NCBI GenBank assembly: GCA_023418925.1
Contig: JAEZYS010000030.1
Location: 1-7,222 of the forward strand
Direction of reading: 5' to 3'
Length of the DNA: 7,222 nucleotides
From: Bacillota bacterium
GTDB lineage: Bacteria > Bacillota > Clostridia > Oscillospirales > Ruminococcaceae
A program made the position numbers and the translations under genes. Under the pieces are notes generated by a model. The model saw only the letters and a list, made by a program, of their open reading frames with translations, did not search any database and was not told the DNA's origin. Below are positions 1 through 4,044 of this stretch, one piece after another (within the stretch, counting starts at the first letter, position 1; each line of letters opens with the position of its first letter).

Positions 1-58
1 CTGCTCGCAACCTTAATTCCTTGCTATATTTCTTGTTCTTATGACTTTTTCTTTGCAT
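1..58 (-). CDS. IS3-family transposase OrfA, N-terminal 19 residues (partial)
   Basis: The minus-strand ATG at 58-56 opens a frame reading MQRKSHKNKKYSKELRLRA before the window ends. This basic start followed by YSKELRLRA is typical of IS3/IS150-group OrfA proteins, which carry a helix-turn-helix that recognises the element ends and are fused to the OrfB DDE integrase by programmed frameshifting. The start is supported by AAGGGG seven bases upstream. Only the N-terminus is visible, so whether the transposase is intact is unknown. The match is from memory of the family. Confidence 0.75.
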   Translation of the reverse strand, partial: MQRKSHKNKKYSKELRLRA

Positions 59-62
59 AACA

Positions 63-121
63 AATCCCCTTAATGTAGTCTTGAAATTTTTTCTTTTTCA
101 AGTGTCTACTCTAAGGGGATT
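63..121 (-). promoter_or_regulatory. Hairpin in the IS leader that masks the OrfA ribosome binding site
   Basis: The 10-bp arms 63-72 (AATCCCCTTA) and 112-121 (TAAGGGGATT) are perfect inverted repeats. A second matched segment lies inside: CTTGAAA at 80-86 with TTTCAAG at 96-102. In minus-strand RNA the outer stem contains AAGGGG, the Shine-Dalgarno of OrfA. Only transcripts that start outside the element's first bases carry both arms. Such hairpins are known in IS10 and IS50 to stop read-through transcription from producing transposase. The same function here is inference. It lacks a strong U tract, so it is not a clear terminator for ablB. Confidence 0.6.
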
Positions 122-187
122 ATATCACATTTCCCCTTTGATATCATTTATGTTATTATAGCATGATTTATTGTTTTTTTCTACTAT

Positions 188-1027
188 TTATACTGAAATG
201 TTTTTATACCAGACATTCATGCTTTCAATTTGACCTGCAATATCTGTATTATTTATTAGTGTTCCTGCATATATATATCCTTTTCTAGCAAAGGTTATAT
301 TCATTCCTGCTGACTTTGCTCTTGCAATTGTAAATGCAGTTTTTATATCTAGTTTATTAAAGTTTTTTTCCATTTCTTCAAGAAGATAGAGTGCAAAACC
401 GTTTCCTCGATACTCGTTAAGCACTGCAAAATCAGTCATCTCAGCATTACAGTTATGCTTATCCATTTCAATCGAGGATACAGCGACAAGACTTTTATTA
501 TTCCATATTCCAAAATAAATTACATTTTCTTTTATGGTTTGAGCAATATATTTTTCTTTAAAGATTGGGAAAGGATAGCTTTTAAATACCGCACGGTATA
601 AATCAACGATACTGGGTATATCATTTTCATTTGCACGCCTGCAAACATATCCTCTCTCAAGGCTCTTCTTTATATCCAGAACATCCTTTTTCTGTGCTAT
701 TTTAAGAATTTCCTTGCACTCACTGTTCAGAGCATTAACTTTTCTTTTCTTATCAAAATACTTGCACACAAAGCATCCATCCCCATCTCCATTATAAAAC
801 TTAGGGATAAATGCTTCCTGTTCGTATCCGCTTTCAAGAAATATATTTTTAAATTTGCAAGGAATTTTCGCTATTATTTTCGTATAGTTGTTTTGTTTTG
901 CAAGATTGTCAAGTCTTTGATATATGTGTGGTAAATCACTCTCATCAAGTTTCATTAAATATATCCTATTACTGTTCTGCCCATGATGAACAATCGAATT
1001 CATTATTTTTTCTACAACATCTTCCAT
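188..1027 (-). CDS. ablB: Beta-lysine N6-acetyltransferase (GNAT family)
   Basis: This 279-residue protein should transfer an acetyl group from acetyl-CoA to the epsilon-amino group of L-beta-lysine, giving the compatible solute N-epsilon-acetyl-beta-lysine in the cytoplasm. The C-terminal half is a GNAT domain (about residues 127-260) with the acetyl-CoA binding motif RGNGFA at 207-212 inside LNEYRGNGFALYLLEEME. The N-terminal half (about 1-100), containing GYEQEAFIPKFYNG, is typical of AblB and absent from ordinary small GNATs. Length fits the family (about 270-280). It follows ablA on the same strand after an 89-bp gap, the standard pairing, which is the strongest support for the substrate. 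No in-frame ATG, GTG or TTG lies just upstream of 1027. No convincing terminator follows; an IS3 element begins 61 bp past the stop. Confidence 0.9.
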   Translation of the reverse strand: MEDVVEKIMNSIVHHGQNSNRIYLMKLDESDLPHIYQRLDNLAKQNNYTKIIAKIPCKFKNIFLESGYEQEAFIPKFYNGDGDGCFVCKYFDKKRKVNALNSECKEILKIAQKKDVLDIKKSLERGYVCRRANENDIPSIVDLYRAVFKSYPFPIFKEKYIAQTIKENVIYFGIWNNKSLVAVSSIEMDKHNCNAEMTDFAVLNEYRGNGFALYLLEEMEKNFNKLDIKTAFTIARAKSAGMNITFARKGYIYAGTLINNTDIAGQIESMNVWYKNISV

Positions 1028-1063
1028 TCTTGAAACTATGCTCCTATAAGAAGCATACCTCCT
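1028..1063 (-). promoter_or_regulatory. Unusual ribosome binding site of ablB with an intervening hairpin
   Basis: The strong AGGAGGT lies at 1063-1057, some 30 nt before the ablB ATG at 1027, which is too far. Bases 1056-1038 between them can fold into an 8-bp hairpin (ATGCT/AGCAT plus three inner pairs, one of them G-U, and a 3-nt loop). Looping it out leaves about 11 nt between Shine-Dalgarno and ATG. The hairpin also contains a six-codon ORF (MLLIGA, 1056-1036) whose ATG abuts AGGAGGT. A weaker AGGAGC at 1045-1040, 12 nt from the ATG, is inside the hairpin. The pairing is visible; the loop-out function is inference. Confidence 0.5.
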
Positions 1064-1116
1064 CTCTTTTACAATTTTAGTATCAACTTACAGCAAAGAA
1101 AACACGTTTTAACTAA

Positions 1117-2424
1117 TTATTCATCAGTCAGTATGTCATCGTCGCTGGGCGTAAGTGTTATGATTTCGTTATAGTCAGCAAGAAGCTTTGCAATTCCGAT
1201 GGTATTATCCTCAAGTGCTTCATTTAGCTTAAGCTGAAGATTGCAGGTATCACATTTTAAATCACACACCGTATGATGATAACGGCTCGGCTCCTGATAT
1301 GTGGTAATAACCCCCTCATAATTCCTAAGTATAACTTTATTTGTGGACCATGAAATGAGATAATTAGGCATTACAGGTATCTTTCCGCCGCCTCCTGGTG
1401 CATCTACAACGAAAGTAGGCACAGCAAATCCGCTTGTGTGCCCCCGCAAACTTTCCATTATTTCTATGCCTTTACCGACAGATGTCCTAAAATGCTCCAA
1501 GCCTTCCGACAAATCGCACTGATAAATATAATAAGGACGCACTCTGTTCTGAACAAGTCTGTGAACAAGCCTTTTCATAATTCTGGGGCAGTCATTAACA
1601 TCTGCAAGCAGCACTGATTGATTTCCCAACGGTATTCCTGCAAAAGCAAGCTTTCTTAAAGCTTCTTTTGATGATGCGGTAAATTCCTTTGGATGATTAA
1701 AATGAGTATTAATCCATATTACTTTATGCTTTTTAAGCATTTCAACAAGTTTGTCAGTTATTCTAAAGGGGAGAACTACTGGTGTTCTTGTCCCTATTCT
1801 TACAACCTCCACATGATCTATTTTGTCAAGTTCCCCCAAAATCCAATCGAGCAGATCATCAGGCAGCATAAAAGGATCTCCTCCGGAAAGCAGAACATCC
1901 CTGACAACCGGCGTATTTTTAATATAATCAATGCCTTTCTGAAGCTGTTCCTTTGACGGTATACAGTCACGATCGCCAACTTTTCTCTTTCTTGTACAAT
2001 GACGGCAGTACATTGCGCAGACATTGCTTACATGAAACAACACTCTATCCGGATATCTGTGAGTAAGTCCTGGTACAGGGCTGTCCTTATCTTCTGCAAG
2101 AGGATCCTTCATATCATAATCTGCAATATTAAGCTCTCTGACATCTGGAAAAGCCTGCTTAAATATCGGATCATTAGTATAATCCTCAGGGTCAATCAGC
2201 GATAAATAGTACGGTGTTATCGACATCGGAAATATGTCAATGGTTTTCTGTATCCGTTGTTTTTCATCGTCGGGCAAAGTTATACCGAGTATTTTCTCAA
2301 CGGTATCAATATCCTTGATAACATGACTTGCCTGCCATCTCCAATCATTCCAGAGCTTCAAAGCTCCGTCAGTAAAGGCATCCTCATTCAATTTGTGCTG
2401 AGTAATTGAAATCATAGAATCCAT
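1117..2424 (-). CDS. ablA: Lysine 2,3-aminomutase (radical SAM, PLP-dependent)
   Basis: This 435-residue enzyme interconverts L-lysine and L-beta-lysine using S-adenosylmethionine, a [4Fe-4S] cluster and pyridoxal phosphate. The radical SAM cysteines are C136, C140 and C143 (CAMYCRHC). LLSGGDP (178-184) is the SAM-binding glycine motif. PGGGGK holds the PLP lysine at K348. D304 (YQCDLS) and D341 (VVDAPG) match the two aspartates that bind the substrate epsilon-amino group in the Clostridium subterminale enzyme, at a constant offset of 11 residues from its D293, D330 and K337. C279 and the C387/C391/C394 cluster match the structural zinc ligands. All key residues are present. It is about 20 residues longer than the clostridial enzyme, mostly at the N-terminus. 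The neighbouring ablB, and the absence of other lysine-fermentation genes nearby, favour osmolyte synthesis over lysine catabolism. AGAGG lies about 13 nt before the ATG, a long spacing; the next in-frame Met (residue 4) is even farther. Confidence 0.96.
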   Translation of the reverse strand: MDSMISITQHKLNEDAFTDGALKLWNDWRWQASHVIKDIDTVEKILGITLPDDEKQRIQKTIDIFPMSITPYYLSLIDPEDYTNDPIFKQAFPDVRELNIADYDMKDPLAEDKDSPVPGLTHRYPDRVLFHVSNVCAMYCRHCTRKRKVGDRDCIPSKEQLQKGIDYIKNTPVVRDVLLSGGDPFMLPDDLLDWILGELDKIDHVEVVRIGTRTPVVLPFRITDKLVEMLKKHKVIWINTHFNHPKEFTASSKEALRKLAFAGIPLGNQSVLLADVNDCPRIMKRLVHRLVQNRVRPYYIYQCDLSEGLEHFRTSVGKGIEIMESLRGHTSGFAVPTFVVDAPGGGGKIPVMPNYLISWSTNKVILRNYEGVITTYQEPSRYHHTVCDLKCDTCNLQLKLNEALEDNTIGIAKLLADYNEIITLTPSDDDILTDE

Positions 2425-2466
2425 AGTTTATAACCATCCTCTTATAGCAGATTTAAGGGTAATTTT

Positions 2467-2580
2467 AAGAGAACCCCTATGAAACCTCTTGATAAAGCTC
2501 TCTCAAATGGTGACAGAATAATGAAGCAAAGAGAGCATGGTAAATAGAACTTCATCATTCAGCGGCGAATATTTTCCACC
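2467..2580 (-). promoter_or_regulatory. Structured ablA leader RNA, possible pseudoknot cis-regulator
   Basis: Between 2425 and about 2670 there is no gene, only minus-strand leader to ablA. In RNA sense, GAAUGAUGAAG (2560-2550) pairs with CUUCAUUAUUC (2526-2516), 11 bp with one G-U. This is enclosed by GGUG/CACC (2580-2577 with 2512-2509). The loop of the main stem carries AGAGAGC's partner GCUCUCU (2536-2530), which matches AGAGAGC downstream (2503-2497), so an H-type pseudoknot is possible. A further small hairpin pairs AAGAG with CUCUU (2490-2486 with 2471-2467). I see no U-tract terminator and do not recognise a known riboswitch class; the ydaO/c-di-AMP consensus in particular is not evident. 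Function is inferred from position. Confidence 0.45.
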
Positions 2581-2583
2581 GTT

Positions 2584-2625
2584 AAATTTATTATTTTAAT
2601 CACACAAGTGTGAAACAATAAATTT
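2584..2625. repeat. Hairpin-forming inverted repeat in the distal ablA leader
   Basis: The arms AAATTTATT (2584-2592) and AATAAATTT (2617-2625) are perfect 9-bp inverted repeats. Centred between them is a second dyad, CACAC-AA-GTGTG (2601-2612). It could be a two-part stem in the ablA leader RNA or a protein-binding dyad near the promoter. No T tract follows on either strand, so it is not a standard terminator. Confidence 0.4.
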
Positions 2626-2674
2626 GTTGTACAGTTTGAGGGAATTGTATCTTTTCTAAAGCAATATTAGTGTT

Positions 2675-2716
2675 ATTATATATTACAATAAATATCAACT
2701 GCGTAATATTTATTGT
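2675..2716 (-). promoter_or_regulatory. Weak candidate ablAB promoter with an overlapping dyad
   Basis: A minus-strand TATAAT at 2680-2675 is the best -10 box upstream of ablA. It lacks a well-spaced -35: TTGATA at 2698-2693 is only 12 bp away. Immediately upstream lies an 11-bp inverted repeat (2685-2695 with 2706-2716) interleaved with ATCAAC/GTTGAT (2694-2699 with 2715-2720). A poor -35 beside a dyad would suit regulated expression of an osmolyte operon, but the promoter call is weak. Use of this box would give a leader of about 240 nt. Confidence 0.3.
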
Positions 2717-2771
2717 TGATGTTTGGGATATTTACAAAAAACTTTCCACATATAAACATTTAATTTGTTAT

Positions 2772-2811
2772 AAAAAAGCACTCTAACTCTAAATTAATAG
2801 AGTTAGAGTGC
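2772..2811 (-). terminator. Intrinsic terminator on the minus strand
   Basis: A perfect 13-bp stem (GCACTCTAACTCT at 2778-2790 with its complement at 2799-2811) with an 8-nt loop is followed on the minus strand by six T residues (2777-2772). It would end transcripts coming from the lipoprotein region to the right and shield the ablAB promoter from read-through. On the plus strand no T run follows directly. Confidence 0.75.
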
Positions 2812-3140
2812 ATAAGCTTTCCTGTATTATACAGTTCACTTTATACCATAATAATTTATAGTATAGATTATGACCTTTTGATCCTAATCAAGCCCCAGTT
2901 CTAATTTTATTTTTCGGCAAAATTTTCGGCTTTAATGGCAGACTAATCGTTCCCCACATTGACGAAAACGTAAATACGTGAAACAAATCGCAAGCCGCCT
3001 ACTCATTATGATTACTTCATATAATAAAACTATTTAATTATAATTTCCAATCCCACTGCTCTTTACAAATATTATAACATGAATTGATAAATAAGTCAAA
3101 TAAAAATTTTAATAACCTATTGATGTATATACTCAAATAG
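2812..3140. other. Gene-free AT-rich intergenic stretch
   Basis: I find no convincing coding region, RNA gene or repeat here on either strand. Around 2885-3005 the base composition becomes more mixed and includes a short minus-strand frame of 19 codons (about 3002-2943) ending in YVFVNVGND, which may be decayed coding sequence but cannot be assigned. Confidence 0.4.
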
Positions 3141-3204
3141 TATAGTGGCTCAATTGTCAAGACATGATTTTCAGAAATTATGTCTTGACAATTGAGCCAC
3201 TATA
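3141..3204. repeat. 64-nt near-perfect palindrome, possible miniature element or IS-end pair
   Basis: Arms 3141-3165 and 3180-3204 are perfect 25-bp inverted repeats, each beginning at the outer end with TATAGTGGCTCAATTGTC. The 14-nt spacer continues the pairing (one G-U, A-T, three T-A and a terminal wobble), leaving a loop of about two bases. No T run follows on either strand, so it is not a classic terminator. The perfect arms and the outer TA or TATA on both sides suggest a miniature inverted-repeat element or two abutting IS ends. The GGCTC-TTGTCAA core is loosely like ISL3-family ends; this is a memory-based resemblance only. Confidence 0.65.
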
Positions 3205-3208
3205 AATC

Positions 3209-3370
3209 TTAGCTAATCATTATGTACTCACTTCCATTTTCATCAAAACAAACGACTGAATTCGTTGCATGGTCAATTTCAAAACTCAAGCAGGTTCTTA
3301 ATTGCGCAAACCTCGTGTCAGAAATGTCATAATCTCTTGCCCATATTTCATTAGTTGAGGTCTGAAAGTA
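3209..3370 (-). pseudogene. Possible out-of-frame remnant behind the lipoprotein gene
   Basis: An open minus-strand frame of 53 codons without its own start runs from 3370 to a TAA at 3211-3209. It includes FAQLRTCLSFEID and VVCFDENGSEYIMIS and looks protein-like. It overlaps the last codons of the lipoprotein gene in a different frame, so it could be the true C-terminus lost by a frameshift near 3351-3373, or the tail of another truncated gene. No family is recognised. An open frame of this length could also arise by chance. Confidence 0.35.
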
Positions 3371-3719
3371 TCATAGATGCTTCTCCGAATAGCTCCAGAT
3401 CAAGAATCAGCTCTCCGTCATCCCCAGCTTTGGCATTCAAGGTGGCTCCAGCAAAGCCAGCATTACTGTAAACGGTATACTTTTCAGCCTCGGCATCCAG
3501 ATGGAAGATATCAATCAGGGAGACACCATCATGGGAATCGTCGTCTATGTACCACCACCCGTCGTATTCCGCTAGCGCACTGGCAGTCTTAGTCTCATCA
3601 ATGACAGAATCCATTGTGATTTCCTCATCTTCCTCTACTGCCTCATTGCCGCATGACACCAGGAATAACAATGTTGTCACTGCTATCAGGGCAAATAGAA
3701 AAAATCGATTTCTTCTCAT
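3351..3719 (-). CDS. Small secreted lipoprotein of unknown function, possibly truncated
   Basis: The protein starts MRRNRFF, has a hydrophobic segment (FLFALIAVTTLLFL) and a lipobox LVSC, with the cysteine at residue 23 of the chosen start. It should be exported, lipidated on that cysteine and anchored on the outer face of the membrane. The mature part is acidic (EAVEEDEEITMD linker) followed by a compact region with YDGWWYIDDDSHDG and GELILDLELFGEAS, suggesting a beta-rich domain. I do not recognise the family. I chose the ATG at 3719 because the Shine-Dalgarno AAGGA (3736-3732) almost touches the earlier ATG at 3731, which would add MVFI. At about 122 residues it may be shortened: an out-of-frame protein-like stretch follows. 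It lies downstream of a 28-codon ORF and of the MalT-like regulator gene, its likely controller. Confidence 0.75.
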   Translation of the reverse strand: MRRNRFFLFALIAVTTLLFLVSCGNEAVEEDEEITMDSVIDETKTASALAEYDGWWYIDDDSHDGVSLIDIFHLDAEAEKYTVYSNAGFAGATLNAKAGDDGELILDLELFGEASMILSDLN

Positions 3720-3739
3720 AATAAAGACCATTCCTTTCT

Positions 3740-3829
3740 GCTATTTGTTCTGTTTTTGCGAAGAAAAATTTCTGCTGTGTTTTTTGCAGAAAAGGAACAA
3801 ATAGCTGCGTGAAAATTTATTTTTCACGC
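3740..3829 (-). promoter_or_regulatory. Folded leader RNA upstream of the lipoprotein gene
   Basis: Three inverted repeats lie in 90 nt. The first is GCGTGAAAA/TTTTCACGC (3807-3815 with 3821-3829, 5-nt loop), which contains the GTG of the upstream ORF. The second is GCTATTTGTTC/GAACAAATAGC (3740-3750 with 3795-3805). Nested in it is TTTCTGC/GCAGAAA (3769-3775 with 3786-3792). The outer arm of the second ends directly beside the lipoprotein Shine-Dalgarno. Translation of the small ORF would melt these stems, so coupling is plausible. No terminator-type U tract is present. Confidence 0.5.
3741..3827 (-). CDS. 28-codon upstream ORF, candidate leader peptide
   Basis: A GTG at 3827 is preceded by a perfect GGAGGT (3840-3835) with 7-nt spacing, a better ribosome binding site than that of the lipoprotein gene. 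The frame encodes a basic peptide (start VKNKFSRSYLFLFCKK, end SSQKQNK) and stops at 3741, five nt before the lipoprotein Shine-Dalgarno. The start codon sits in one hairpin and the stop codon in another. It could be a leader peptide controlling translation or attenuation of the lipoprotein, a small basic protein, or the remnant of a gene start. No homologue is recognised. Confidence 0.45.
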   Translation of the reverse strand: MKNKFSRSYLFLFCKKHSRNFSSQKQNK

Positions 3830-3882
3830 TAGTTACCTCCAATATTTTATAAATACGAAAAAACGCAAAGCTACAAGTTTTA

Positions 3883-3911
3883 TGTATAGTGTAGAGCGTT
3901 ATTTTTTATAC
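3883..3911 (-). promoter_or_regulatory. Candidate activator-dependent promoter of the lipoprotein unit
   Basis: A minus-strand TATACA at 3888-3883 could be the -10 box, giving a start near 3876 and about 50 nt of leader before the small ORF. At 17-bp spacing the -35 position reads GTATAA, a poor match. A weak -35 with an 18-bp dyad centred about 67 bp upstream of the start is what an activator-dependent promoter would look like. An alternative, TTGTAG with TTTATA, lies so close to the GGAGGT that it seems unlikely. Confidence 0.35.
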
Positions 3912-3934
3912 TACCGCATATCTAGGCTTATTTC

Positions 3935-3952
3935 TATCCCCCATCGGGTATA
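3935..3952. promoter_or_regulatory. 18-bp dyad, putative operator (proximal copy)
   Basis: The site reads TATCCCCCATCGGGTATA. Fourteen of 18 positions agree with its own reverse complement (TATnCCCnATnGGGnATA), so it is an imperfect palindrome as expected for a dimeric regulator. Fifteen of 18 bases match a second copy at 4024-4041. On the minus strand it contains GGGGGATA, which partly resembles the GGGGA core of MalT boxes. Its place between the regulator gene and the lipoprotein promoter suggests it is a target of the neighbouring MalT-like protein. Confidence 0.5.
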
Positions 3953-3975
3953 TTTTTGCATGGCAGTTCAAATAC

Positions 3976-4013
3976 AAAAAAGATACTGCACCATTAAAGT
4001 GTAGCATCTTTTT
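3976..4013. terminator. Bidirectional intrinsic terminator after the MalT-like regulator gene
   Basis: The stem pairs 3977-3991 with 3999-4013 (one A-C mismatch and one G-U) around a 7-nt loop. It is flanked by A6 on the left and T5 on the right, so it has a U tract in both directions. On the minus strand it ends the regulator transcript about 32 bp after the stop codon and separates it from the lipoprotein unit, which therefore needs its own promoter. Confidence 0.75.
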
Positions 4014-4023
4014 ACAGTAAGTA

Positions 4024-4041
4024 TATCCCCCGTTGGGTATT
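4024..4041. promoter_or_regulatory. 18-bp dyad, putative operator (distal copy)
   Basis: The site reads TATCCCCCGTTGGGTATT and differs at only three positions from the copy at 3935-3952, in the same orientation, with centres 89 bp apart. It lies four bases past the stop codon of the regulator gene. Having two copies, one on each side of the terminator, makes chance unlikely and points to a shared DNA-binding factor. Confidence 0.5.
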
Positions 4042-4044
4042 TAT

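Larger units (their letters stand above)
1..127 (-). mobile_element. Left end of an IS3-family (IS150-like) insertion sequence, cut by the window edge
   Basis: On the minus strand the element seems to begin at about 127 with TGATATAATCCCC, has a leader of about 70 nt and then enters the OrfA start codon at 58. IS3-family ends start with TG, which fits here. The family is assigned from the OrfA N-terminus, not from a matched terminal repeat. The minus-strand TATAAT at 124-119 lies inside the presumed left inverted repeat; in IS3-family elements such as IS911 and IS2, a -10 box in the left end forms a strong promoter when the ends join in a circle. The ablAB operon reads straight toward the element. 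The right end and the target duplication are outside the window, so the exact boundary is an estimate. Confidence 0.75.

Noticed and set aside
128..187. Possible ablB terminator
   Set aside because: Only weak AT-rich complementarity is present, with no stable stem followed by a T tract on the minus strand.
2425..2670. c-di-AMP (ydaO) or lysine riboswitch upstream of ablA
   Set aside because: Position would fit, but I do not see the conserved core sequences of either class; kept only as an unclassified structured leader.
2943..3002. Short minus-strand frame ending in RIYVFVNVGND
   Set aside because: Nineteen codons with no start or ribosome binding site; it looks like decayed coding sequence but no family can be assigned.
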